Positions 46,861 to 57,249 of a stretch of DNA of 64,000 nt are shown here, piece by piece (position 1 is the first letter of the stretch; the number at the start of each line of letters is the position of its first letter). Where the stretch lies: contig JAJIRX010000708.1 in the NCBI GenBank assembly GCA_023853785.1, positions 186,001-250,000 on the forward strand. Direction: 5' to 3'. The DNA comes from Psilocybe azurescens (taxonomy: Eukaryota; Basidiomycota; Agaricomycetes; Agaricales; Agrocybaceae). Below the pieces are notes generated by a model, which was given only the letters and a program-made list of their open reading frames with translations, was not told the origin of the DNA and did not search any database. Made by a program: the position numbers and the translations under genes.

Positions 46861-49800
46861 TCACGCAGAGGCGGATCCGTTGCCGTTGCCGTTACCATTC
46901 GAGTTCGGTTTCGATTTCCTCGCCATCTCCTTCCTGACGTCGCTCGACCACTTGAAAAAATCGCATTTGTACTGCGGGTCGACCTGCTCTCTCAGGCGCT
47001 CCGCACGGCCTTTGTCGTATCCTGGTCCGACAGGGCTGTAACCATAATGTCAGTAACTTTGCACGCAATGTATACATAGAACAAGGGGAAAAGAAGAAGA
47101 ACAGCTCAAAGAAAAGAAAGAAAAAAAGGGAGGAAAGGAAGACAGACGTACCGCGAGCAGATAAAGAACTTCTTGCCTTTATTCGGGCCCGGCTTGTTCA
47201 CGGTGTACTCTTTCGCAGGCTCCTGGTGGACGAAGCACAGTGGCGCCTGCGTCGGTGCGAGGAGGGCGGTCCATGCCTGTTTGCTCTCTCGCTCTTTTTC
47301 TTTTTCGTGTGCGTTTCCGTTGGCTTTTTCCTTGAGTTTTAGTTTTCCTTGTTCAGGGCGTGCGGTCCCTTGTGGTGATCCCTGATTCTGCTGAGACGAT
47401 GATGGCAACGACAATGGCGTCACGTTGTCGTCAGATTGGGAGAGCAGCAGTGCGAGACGGTAATCTGCATCTTCATCTACGTCCACGTCCACGTCAATGG
47501 GAGTACCGGCGGACGATGACGACGACGATGCAGTGGCAATGGTGGTACTAGATGTGGCGTCTGCGGTCTTACCGCGACCCTCCGTTGTAATTGCAGATTT
47601 CGATGTTAACCCAGCACTGCCCGTCTTCTCTTTCTCTTTCGTCGTCTTTGCTTCTACTTTGGTCCCGGTTTCTTTCGGCACCTGCAAAGATGACGATAAT
47701 GGCGATATCTTGGGCACCCGCGACGACGACGACGACGACGAAGTCTTCGCTTTCTTGCTGGGCACGGTTATCGCTGCGAGTGCGAGCTTGCGTTTCGATA
47801 ATGTTGGCCTTGGAGTTAGTGTTGCAGTGGCAGAGATAGCGGTGGGGATGGTGGAAGAGGAGGAGTGTGACGAGAGTGGTTGTTGAGATTGGCTTTCAGA
47901 TTCAGATCGAGTGGTGACAGAAACCTGCGCCTGCAACTGCGTTTGAGCCTGAGATTGGGATGGAGAAGGAGGATCTACGACCATGGCCGTAGAAGCAGAA
48001 GCAGGCGCGGATGTGGATGCAGACCCTGAACTCTCCCTCGCGATTGTGAGACTGGGAAAGAGAGCCGGAAGGGGAAGGAGAGTCGTCTACGATCATAGCC
48101 GTTTCAGACGCTGATGCGGATTCTGAGCTTTTCGTGCGTGGTGGAGGAACGGCGGGCGTTGGTTTTGGTGTTGACTTTGACTTTGACTTTGATTTTGGGC
48201 TTGGTTTCGACGCTGCTGATTTCGAATTTTTGTTGGGACAGGAGCTGCAGACGCAGACGCAGACGCAGCTACCGGTTTAAGCGTGAACATTGGCTTCGGT
48301 GCAGGCGTCGCACCGCTACCCGGCGCCTTCTTCCCGAAGAAATTCGAGAGCAGAAACTGCTTGTGCTCGTCCCAGTTCTTCGCCGCCATGCGCGGGGGTT
48401 CCGCTGCCTGTGGCTCTCCCGCTCCCGACTCCGTATCCGTATCCGTCGCCGTCGCCGGTATGGGACGCGCGCCGAGCACGTCACGTAGCTTCGTCGTGGT
48501 AGTGGCGTTGGCGTTGGCGTTGGCGTTGGTAGCAATGTCGGCGGCGGCGGAGGAGGAAGAAGAAGCGGAGGTGGTGATTTCATCGTAAAAGTCGACAAAA
48601 ACAGGACAGTGGTCGCTGCCCTTGATGTCAGGCTGGATGTCCGCTGCTTTGATCCACGGCACGAGACCAGGGGTGATGAGGATAAAGTCGATGCGCGTGC
48701 CGTAGTTCGTGTCTCGCGCGGAGATCTTGGTATTCCAGCCTAAGAGTTCAAAGTAGGTCAGTGTGAATAGAAAGGGAAAGGAAATACAGGGGATACGGAT
48801 AGGACGACGCACATGTGTACATTCCTTTGCGGTCCGGCCAGAATTTGCGTACAATGTCCACCATTTTGCCCCTGCCCTTCCCGCCATCTTCCTCTTCATG
48901 AATAAGCAAGTCCCACATCCACTTCCGACTATCCTTGCCCCAAAAGCCCTCGTCTCCCTCCAGGCCTACAGCCAATCCACGGTCCACCATAATCTGCCCC
49001 TCGCAATGGTCCTCCACGCCCGCACACGCGTTGATATCGCCCACGAGCATCACCTCCCGTCCCTCTTCAATCAGCCCGTTTATACGCGCCTCGAGCAGGC
49101 GGTGGAAGTCCATCTTGAACTTCTCACGCTCCTCGGTGCCGGTGCCGTCGTTCGGGCAGTACGTGTTGATGAGCACGAACAGGCCGAGGTCGAGGACGAC
49201 CGCGCGGCCTTCGCTGTCCAGAGATTTGTAATCTATGTCATCGCTATCTCTATCTGTGTGCTCCGCCTCTTCGTCTCTGTCTTCGTCTTCGTCTTCGGCA
49301 CGGCGAACGCCCACGTCCGGGGGTACGTCCCCACGCGCGACACGCGCTCTGCGGGGCCGAGCGGCGGCTTTGGCTGGATGAGCCCCGTCAGCCCTTCCTC
49401 AGCCTTGAGGGCACCGCGCAGCTCCGCCGCGTGTATATGGCGGTGCCGGAGTACCCCGTTTTGCGGATGGGGAAGGAGAAGAAGGAGTCGAAGGAAGGCG
49501 GGAGGGCGACGTGTTTCGGAAGGGCTTGTCTTGATGATTTCATTTCTGAGGGTGAGGGGAGGGAGAGAGGTTAGTTTTTTTAGTTGAACAGGGAGGGAAA
49601 GTGATAAAGGAGGAGAAGGAGAATTAGAGTACCTTGAAAACATATGATATCTGCGTCAAGGTGGTTTAATATTTCATCGAAGGTTTTGAAAGAGTTCCAT
49701 CTGGCGGGACGTGAACATGAAGAACCGACACACGCGTTATATAAGTAGATAAACTCACGGGTGGTACTGCGGAAGTGTTCGAACACCATTCTGGTAGTAA

Positions 49801-49876
49801 AACGCGTGAATATTAGTGCCCATTGAAGTCGATGTAAGCCAAATGAGCGTACTATATTCCAAGTTACGACGCGCAT
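46861..49876 (-). CDS. AP endonuclease 2 (class II, base excision repair)
   Basis: Start MRVVTWNI at 49876 (24-nt exon). Next exons give NGVRTLPQYHP, WNSFKTFDEILNHLDADIICF, then Q/EMKSSRQALP with the metal-binding Glu. Motifs: RKTGYSGTAIYTRR, VLINTYCPNDG, VMLVGDINAC (catalytic Asp/Asn), GMYTCWNTKISARDTNYGTR, IDFILITPGL and GSDHCPVFVDF (catalytic His). At 48336-48359 QFLLSNFF is a textbook PCNA-binding PIP box. A very long Ser/Pro/Gln-rich linker follows. The C-terminal zf-GRF reads PLCFVHQEPAKEYTVNKPGP, KKFFICSR and PVGPGYDKG, YKCDFFKW. Breaks at T5 48227-48231, G5 49319-49323 and G3 49409-49411 (plus strand) are each repaired by one base. One or two more lie in the linker near 48030-48070. 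Nuclear repair nuclease, probably functional. Confidence 0.9.
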
Positions 49877-50335
49877 AGCACATGCTACGGGCTTTTGGTT
49901 TCCAACTAAAAGTATGCCGTTCTTGAGGCTTAGGCTTGATATCTCGAGGGCGTAGACTTTCAGGCGACCAAGTTTCAAGGTCAAGTGTTCTTTGTTAGAT
50001 TGTCGTTGGTTTGGATATAATCAACAAGCAGCAAGATGATGGAGGCAAGAACTTGAAGGAGGGCTCGCTGCCAGTTTGTAAATCACGAGTAAGCCGTAGT
50101 GATATTTCGCATTCCTGATCCGGTCAGAAACGAAATAATGCGTTGGGAGTAGTAGGGCTGAACAGAAAGCCAAGCTAGTTGAATCGGCTCCTGAGAAACC
50201 GCAAACTCTGGGCAGCACAGAACTCTCGACAGCTTGTTTTGTTTTGTTGCAATATGTAACCCAAATATAACACCAAAACCCCAAAATAGGGTCCCAATAA
50301 ATTCAAAGCCCTTTACATTATTACACCCATCTCAA
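49877..50335. promoter_or_regulatory. Divergent APN2/BUD20 promoter, copy 1
   Basis: About 460 bp between the APN2 start and a BUD20-type ATG. Near-identical versions occur at 52097-52550 and, less well preserved, at 59222-59636. All share GATGGAGGCAAGAACTTG or the AAACTCTGGGCAGC..CAGAAC block and the CCCAAATATAACACC segment just before the BUD20 start. A bidirectional promoter is the simplest reading. Confidence 0.65.
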
Positions 50336-50550
50336 ATGGGCCGTCTACGTCGTTCTCGAGCCCATCATGCGCGGAGGGACGTCCAGAGGAGCCAGAACAC
50401 GAATACGCTGTTAACGTCTCTGGATGTCTGATATTTGTTCATTTTTGGACGGGTGATTCAGCTTATTGATCGGGCTACATAACAATTGTAATACAAGGTT
50501 TTTGTAATAGGTTCAACGAGAAGGGAAGGACTGTCTCAACAAAGCGTGGC
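50336..50550 (+). pseudogene. BUD20 5' fragment, copy 1
   Basis: Begins ATGGGCCGTCTACGTCG ([18 protein letters not shown]) like the intact gene at 59637. The exon-1 donor region is altered (stop after 31 codons), exon 2 survives only as ATTCAGCTTATTGATC, and nothing of the zinc-finger exons follows. Its 3' end at about 50550 coincides with the end of similarity to copy 2. Confidence 0.85.
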
Positions 50551-50573
50551 ATGAAAGGTAACTGACATGAGTT

Positions 50574-51145
50574 TCAAATGTTTGGAGCCTGACACATGGC
50601 CTTGACATCCGAAGCCACCTGGCGCATTCGAGCAATGCCGTCGGGCTCAAGAATGTCGCAGTCCCATCGATCTGCTGGAGCCCGGCCGTTGAGGTACACT
50701 GGATCGGCGGCGATCGCAGGCGGCGTGACAGAGTTTGTCGCAGCCACGTATTCGTAAAAGGCCATGCGAGTGCCGAACGCACTGATACCGGGGAGGCGGG
50801 GCGCAACGAGGCGATGGCGAAGGTTGCGGAAGCAATTGCGCATCCGCTCATCCGCTTGCTTTTGCATAGAGTCGAGGGCGAAGGATGCTGGGGGCTTGAC
50901 TTGGATAAAGAACACAGGGTGCTTGTGGAACTCAACGGTGAACGTCGCGATGACGTCGGTCGCATCGAGGGGAGTAGGGGGGTATCAAAATGAGGGTTGA
51001 TTTCGAATGAACCTTCGACGCCGAAAAGGTGGCATAGGAGTCGCATGTATGGGCCATAGTAGGCACTTTCATCGTTGACGAATTGAGGTTGTTTGGCTGA
51101 CAGGAATGAATTGACAGTCCATTGGGGCCAGGGAGTCACCATCAT
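50574..51145 (-). CDS. Unknown single-exon protein, about 190 residues
   Basis: The frame opens near 51145 (MVTPWPQWTVNSFLSAKQPQ) and reads FVNDESAYYGPYMRLLCHLF, EGSFEINPHFDTPPTPLDA, VIATFTVEFHKHPVFFIQVK, SMQKQADERMRNCFRNL, RHRLVAPRLPGISAFGTRMA, TPPAIAADPVYLNGRAPADR, ILEPDGIARMRQVASDVKAM, then stop. A run of six G (50977-50982, plus strand) needs one more base to join the halves. The pattern resembles an uncharacterised Agaricomycete protein group that I cannot name. No catalytic motif is obvious; Glu-rich beta core then K-rich strand (EFHKHPVFFIQVK) would fit a nuclease-like fold, but that is speculation. It sits inside the APN2/BUD20 duplication, between copies 1 and 2. Confidence 0.55.
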
Positions 51146-51446
51146 GTTGTATGTTTAGACAAGATGATAGTGGTTGAAGTTTAAGAAGGTGCTGTGCCAG
51201 AGCAAACCTTACTGCACAATTGTCTTTCGATCGATGGTGTGTCATGTCATGATCAGCACCTTCTGTGCCTTCAAAACTTGGTACTAGATGCATTGCCTCT
51301 GGTTTACACTGCGACTTTGTGGTGTAGCCATAGTTCAATGTACAACCTTTCGCCACCCACCAGCCACCCACCTCAACACCTTGTGCTATTCGTTAATAAT
51401 CACGCCAGGTTTTCTTTTGCCTCCTTTCTCAAGTTCCTCCTGCGCA

Positions 51447-52096
51447 GACAGGTGTTGATGAGCATGAATAGGCCCAGATCGAGGACGGCAGCACGGCCTT
51501 CGCTGTCCAGAGATGTGTAGTCTACATCATCTCTATCTGCATTCTCTGTCTCTTTGCCTTCGCCTTTGTCACAGCCAACGCCCATGGCTGGGGTACGTCC
51601 CCATGCGCTCCGCAAAGCTGAGCGGTGGTTCTGGCTGGATGAGCCTTGTCAGCCCTTCCCTCGGTTTTGAGGGGCACTGCACAGCTCCACCGCATGATAT
51701 GGCGATGCCGGAGTACCCCGTTTTCGCGGATGGAAGGAGGAGGAGGGTGGGAGGGCGATGTGTTTTGGTAGGGCTTGTCTTGATGATTTCATTTCTGGGC
51801 AAGAAGGGGGATTATTTAGTTGGTCGAGAGAGGATTTGCAGGAAGGCGATGGAGGAGAGAAAGGAAGGTACCTTAAAAACATCTGATGTCTGTGTTTAGT
51901 ATCTCATCAAAGGAGTGCCATCTGGCAATAGGTCAATATTAAGAATTGATAACATGTTATATAACTGGATAGACTTACGGGTGATATTGCGGAAGTGTTC
52001 AAACACCGTTCTGGTAGTCAAACATGTGAATATTAGTGCCCATTGAAGTTGATGTAAGCCAGATGAGTGTACTATATTCCAAGTTACGACACGCAT
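51447..52096 (-). pseudogene. APN2 5' fragment, copy 2
   Basis: Direct-repeat copy of 49160-49876. The ATG equivalent is at 52096 (MRVVTWN), with remnants of exon 2 (VFEHFRNIT region), EMKSSRQALPKH and KTGYSG. It stops matching after the VLINT region. Frame breaks and internal deletions (for example the loss of most of the exon carrying WNSFKTFDEI) make it non-functional. It lacks the catalytic SDHCPV exon, PIP box and GRF domain. Confidence 0.87.
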
Positions 52097-52550
52097 AGCA
52101 CATGCTACGGGCTTTTGGTTTCCAACTAAAAGTATGCCGTTCTTGAGGCTTGAGCTTGATATCGAAAGAGCGTAGACTTTCAGGAATCCAAGTTCCAAGG
52201 TCAAGTGTTCTTTATTAGATTGTTGGTTGGGGTATAATCAACAAGCAGCAAGATGATGGAGGCAAGAACTTGAAGGAGGGCTCGCTGCCAGTTTGTAAAT
52301 CACGAGTAAGCCGTAGTGATATTTCGCATTCCGGATCAGGTCAGAAACGAAATAATGCATTGGGAGTAGTAGGACTGCACAGAACTTTGAATAAAGCCAA
52401 GCTAGTTGAATCAGCTCCTGAGAAACCGCAAACTCTGGGCAGCACAGAACTCTCGACAGCTTGTTTGTTAAAATAACCCAAATATAACACCAGACCCCCA
52501 AAATAGGGTTCCAATACATTTAAAGCCCTCACCATTACGTCCATCTCAAA
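52097..52550. repeat. Divergent promoter, copy 2
   Basis: Nearly base-for-base repeat of 49877-50335, including the CAAGCAGCAAGATGATGGAGG and GCAGCACAGAACTCTCGACA segments. Confidence 0.85.
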
Positions 52551-52784
52551 TGGGCCACCTATGTCGTTCTCGAGCCCATCATATGCAGAGAGAGCCAGAA
52601 CACGAAGTATGCTGTTTGTATCTCTGGATACCTGATATTTGTTCATTTTTGGGGGTTTGGAGGCCAGGACTTGTGATTTGGATATGATTCAGCTTATTGA
52701 TTGGGCTACATATCAAATTATAATACAAGGTTTTCATAATGGATGCAACGAGAAGGGAAGGACTGTTTCAACAAAGCGGGGAGT
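52551..52784 (+). pseudogene. BUD20 5' fragment, copy 2
   Basis: Starts ATGGGCCACCTATGTCG, retains part of exon 2 (AGGACTTGTGATTTGGATATG then ATTCAGCTTATTGATTGGG) and ends at the same point as copy 1. No zinc-finger exon follows. Confidence 0.85.
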
Positions 52785-54111
52785 GTGGCAGTGTGCTCAC
52801 GGGTTCGTGCCAAGTTATTAGTTTCTTCCTCGAGGGTTTATAATAGCGACTGACACTGACTATTAACTAATCTTATAAATACAGTGTATGGTGGACATAC
52901 ACCCAGTAAATCTTCGACAGTGCATCCATCGGGCCATTCGGGAAGGGTCTCAACTTCCATAGAGAAATAAACCAAAAGGGCGGGAGATAACAGACAAAAC
53001 TAGTCAAACCATATGAGGCTGGTAAGCGCCCGTTCCCATAAAATTATGTGCTCTGAAAAATAGAATAGATTGTCCTGAACGCCCGGGGGACGTGAATGGG
53101 GCCTTCTCTCATCGTCATCAGACCAGATTTCAATTCGTTTGAATGGCATCTCGTGTTTGTCCTGGGTTGTAAGGAATTTCCGGGGCAGGTAACAGCCTGA
53201 TTCATTCCGTGAAGCTGAAAACCTCTCCCGACAGTAGACAACCCGACGCCATCGGACCCACGGTCACCTCAGCATTCCGAGTTCCAGGTTCCTGATACGT
53301 TTTAGGCGCTTGAGCTTTGACTATTCTCTCCCAAGTGCAAATCTGGTTTTCGAGACTCTTTTAGTTCCGCATCTCCAAAGTGTGTTCCTTACTGGGTGTG
53401 TATTTCCGCAAATTGCTGGTATCCAGAGAGGGATATGTTTGGGGTTCTAGTCAGGTAGTGGCGGGAAATTGACTCAGGCTAGTTGATACAGCACGGTTAA
53501 CATTCAGTCATATAAATACAGTACATTCAGCCGGATAGCATATTCGGTCAGTAGAGTTCACGGTTTTCCTAAAAGAGATAGAATGATTATAAGCACCAAC
53601 GGTCTGTCAAGGGTGGAGCCGCATCTTCGCCTCTATGTCCACGCTTTGGAACCAAGTGGAGATCGATCTCGATCTTTGCTTCGTTGACACAGTCGTTTCG
53701 CGAGAACGCAGAGAAGTGCGTCGACTGCTACTCTGGCCATCTTCTCAAGGTCTCGGATGGGCACCCCTTGCAAATCTATCTGACAAATGTATACCCACCA
53801 ACCTTCCCGATATCCGCCCCCCTTCCTCTTCTCAATAACATCCGTCAGTCGGTCTCGCAATGGGCCTATCTCAGGCCAGTTGACCTAAAAGCATGAATGT
53901 GGCTTTTACCTGAGACGCTGGAAGGTTCACCCTTACGCAAAAGTGCTACGTGTGCGGTGCATTTTAGGATCATTTGCATATGTAGACTTTCGCGAAAATA
54001 GTATAGAGAAGGGTCGGTACAGAGAAGGGCCGCAAGTACCTAATGGAGTCAAAACATTCTAAAATATTGTCCATATTGTCAAGCGTGGAAATGCTGCTTT
54101 AAGAAACCGTA
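52785..54111. other. Spacer; no gene recognised
   Basis: Open frames near 53583-53900 (+) and 53633-53860 (-) overlap antisense and show no family resemblance. Confidence 0.4.
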
Positions 54112-57061
54112 TTAAGGCATTAGCCTCATGATCTTGGAAAGCACTCTAACGATAGGTTGTCAGTGACCAAAGCCTTGCATGTGGGTGTTTGAGACTACTC
54201 ACGACTTCCCGATATCCAGTGCAGCGTTGCGCACAATGGAGGACCTGCACAAGCGGAGGAGTGTTTTGCATAAGGCAGCAGCTGTCGGGCGCTGAGCACG
54301 CTGATCCGACAAGCACTTGCCCACAATCTGACGAAGCGGCTTGTTCTTCTGTATAACGATTGGGACTTCAGGTGTGGCGGATGGGAAAGGAGCTTCGTTC
54401 TGTGGTGCAAGGCTACTGTACTCGATTTCATGGATACCATCCCTGAGTTGTGGCCTTTCCGGAACAATGTTTTCCATAAGTGCGACAAGCTAGAATAGAA
54501 TTTATCAAAAGACGGAACCATCGAGAATTAAATAAATACAAACTTGAAGTAACACAGTCGTTGCATTCCGAACATCATCCTTCATACGTCCACCCAAATT
54601 CAACTCAAGTCCAGGAACATTTTTCGGAGGAAGTGGTGGTGGAAGATTGTTGAATGTCACATGCGGGAGGCCATTGCTACCTCGCGAGACATCCCAGCTG
54701 ATGTTTCCCTGATAGTAAAGCGGTCAGATTGTTAAATAAGTAATAGAACAATAGAATAACAAGATTGAGATTGGATCCTAATATCCTGCCGTCGTTATGA
54801 GCTGCTAGAACAGCTTGAGATAGACGTAGAAACATCTGAAAGTACAATTTTTAGACAATGAGAAACGCATGGCCAAGAATTCAATGCACCTGAGAGGGTA
54901 AATTGGTGTCTTTGAGCGAGACAAGGCGGTATTCAGCTATCTCGTTGGTGTCATATATGAAAATAAGATATGGCGTGTCACTATGCTCATTGGAATAGAA
55001 GATAGAGGATCCTTTCGTCTGTTTGTTGGGTGACTGAGAAGATTGAGGCAGGATCTCTCGTTCATACTCAGCCCCTGCAATCGCGAAATCCTTAAGGGAC
55101 GCCCGGGGGAAGGCCCCGGCCAGCCTTCAGGCTAGGTCGAGATTTGAGCAGTTCTCAAAGATGTGATGTGTGCCTACTCACCCTGAATTTTCGAACTCCT
55201 CCTGTAACTGTTGAACTCGTTTCAGGACATCTGCTCTTAACTATAGAAAAGGTTAGATATGTCTAATGGGAATGTGTTAATATTAGAAGAAAGCAAGTTA
55301 GACAGGACCCATACCAATGAGACAAAAAAGATATTACTTTCTGTAATACAGGTGCAGGGTAGTCAATGATTCAGTGAGTATGATATAAAGAGGTTACACA
55401 CTTCCTATAGAATGAAAATGACAGAAGGTTAGTCATGCATAGGCAACAATGGAAAGAGGTGATGCACTCTCTATAGAAAGAAGATGAAGGTGGGTCAGTC
55501 ATGAAGAAACAGCAATGGACAGAGGTTATACACCTCCTATTTGAATAAGGATTGTAGTGGGTCAGTTGTGAAGAAACGGTGATGACAAGAGGTTACACAC
55601 AGTCTAGAGAATAAAGATGATAATGGGTCAGTAATAAGGAATAGTGATGGAAAGAGGTTACACACAGGCTATAAAACAAAGACAAAAGCAGGTCAGTCAT
55701 GAAGAGACAGTGATGGAAAGAGATACATACAAACTATAGAATAAAGATGACAGCAGGTCAGTCATGAAGAAATAGTGATAGAAAGGTTTTACACACAAAC
55801 TAGAGGATGAAGATGACAGCAGGTCAGCCAGGAAGAAACAGTGATGGAAAGAGGTTACTCACACTCTATGGAATAAAAATAATGGTAGGTCAGCCATGAA
55901 GAAACAGTGATGGAAAGAGGTTACACACTTTCTATAGAATAAAGATGACAGTAGATCAATCACGAAGAAACAGTGATGGACAGAGGTGGCTCACTCTCTA
56001 TAGAATAAAGAAAATGGCAGGTCAGCCATGGTGAGACAGCAATGGAAAGAGGCCACACACAAACTATAGAATGAAGATGACGGTGGGTCAATCATGAAGA
56101 AACACCAATGAAAGAGGTTAGTACACACAAGCTAGAAAATGAAGATGATAGTGGGTTGGTCATGAAGAAATAGTGATGGCGAGAGGTTACATACAACCTA
56201 GAGAACAAAGATGGCAATGGGTCAGTAATGAGGAACAGCAATGGAAAGAGGCTACACACAAACTATAGAATGAAGATGACGGTAGGTCAATCATGAAGAA
56301 ACACCAATGGGAGAGGTTAGTATGCACAAGCTTGAGAATGAAGATGATGGTGGGTCAGTCATGAAGAAATGGTGATAGAAAGAGATCACTCACATTCTAT
56401 AGAATAAAGGTAATGGTGGGTCAATCATGAAGAAATAGCGACAGAAAGGGGTTATGCACAAGCTAGAGAATGAAGATGACAGTGGGTCAGTCGTAAAGAA
56501 ACAATGATGAAAAGAGGTTACTCACACTCTATAAAATGAAGATAATGGTGGGCCAGTCATGAAGAAACAGCAAAAGGAGTTATGCACTTTCTATAATAAG
56601 GATCACAGTGGGTCAGTCATGAAGAAATGGTGATGGAAAGAGGTTATTCACTCTCTATAGAACGAGGGTCAGTCACAAAGAAACAGCGATAGGAAGAGGC
56701 TACGCACTTTCTATGGAATCAAGATCACAGTAGGTCAGTTGTGAAAAAACAGCGGTGGAAAGAGGTTACATACCTCCTATTTGAATAAAGATGGCAATGA
56801 TCAGCAATAAGGAACAGCAATGGAAAGAGTTTACTCACACTCTGTAGAATGAAGATCACAGTGGGTCAGTCGTGAAGAAACAGCAGTGGAAAGAGGTTGC
56901 ATACCTCCTATTTGAATAAAGATGGAATGGGTCAGTAATAAGAAATAGCGATGGCAAGAGATTACGTACTACATCCTATAGAATAAAAAGATCGCGGTGG
57001 GTCAGTCATGAACGGGCAACGTCGGAAAGTGATTATGCACAGACCATGGCAAGAACAAGGT
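54112..57061 (-). CDS. Kinase-like gene preceded by a chain of one-codon exons
   Basis: Reading 5' to 3' on the minus strand: a 21-nt exon at 57061-57041 (TLFLPWS), a 6-nt exon at 56975-56970 (DV), 25 exons of exactly 3 nt between 56907 and 55338, then 55240-55182 (LRADVLKRVQQLQEEFENS, coiled-coil-like) and 55074-54890 (AEYEREILPQSSQ...YLIFIYDTNEIAEYRLVSL...NLPSQ). Next come a short exon MFLRLSQAVLAAHNDG, then GNISWDVSRGSNGLPHVTFN, PPPLPPKNVPGLELNLGGR, LVALMENIVPERPQLRDG, and NKPLRQIVGKCLSDQRAQRP with TAAALCKTLLRL. The last resembles the end of a protein-kinase domain (cysteine/arginine ..RPTA motif). It ends SVLSKIMRLMP at TAA 54112-54114. Classical HRD and DFG motifs are not visible, so it may be a pseudokinase. 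One base of phase is unexplained between 55182 and 55074. The 5' connection beyond 57061 is unresolved. Confidence 0.45.
55338..57061 (-). repeat. Tandem array of intron-like 65-bp units (about 26 copies)
   Basis: Unit length is mostly 65-67 bp. On the minus strand each unit runs donor GT(G/A)NGT or a close variant, pyrimidine-rich middle, CTTCATGACTGACC (CTGAC branch-site-like), then CTTTATTCTATAG, then three bases and the next donor. Gap positions (plus coordinates) include 55402-55404, 55468-55470, 55534-55536, 55601-55603, 55666-55668, 55731-55733, 55797-55799, 55863-55865, 55929-55931, 55995-55997, 56061-56063, 56129-56131, 56195-56197, 56260-56262 and 56328-56330. They continue at 56394-56396, 56460-56462, 56526-56528, 56588-56590, 56652-56654, 56708-56710, 56774-56776, 56839-56841 and 56905-56907. 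Intervening intron-like lengths run from 53 to 65 nt. Whether spliced or not, the repeat array itself is certain. Confidence 0.95.
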
Positions 57062-57249
57062 CTAGGGATCAATAGTGAAAGAAGAATGAAGGTGGCAAGT
57101 GTATCTTGTCAGAGCGAGTGGGTAATAATATATATATTGGAACACACGGTTGCCTCGTGTACCTTGGTGTAATATCAGTTCGAAGTTCAAGTTCTGTGCA
57201 CCTGCATAGTCACACAGCTTATATTGCATCTAATTATCAGTCGACTCAT

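Noticed and set aside
47173..49587. Long plus-strand frames opposite APN2 (47497-47886, 48763-49587)
   Set aside because: Shadows of the repetitive, codon-biased APN2 coding sequence; the minus strand carries the motifs and splice sites.
55075..55181. GC-rich palindrome-like stretch as a mobile-element end
   Set aside because: It lies inside a well-bounded intron and has no matching partner or target duplication.
55338..57061. CRISPR array
   Set aside because: Repeats with short variable gaps look superficially similar, but the gaps are only three bases, the genome is eukaryotic and no cas-like gene is present.
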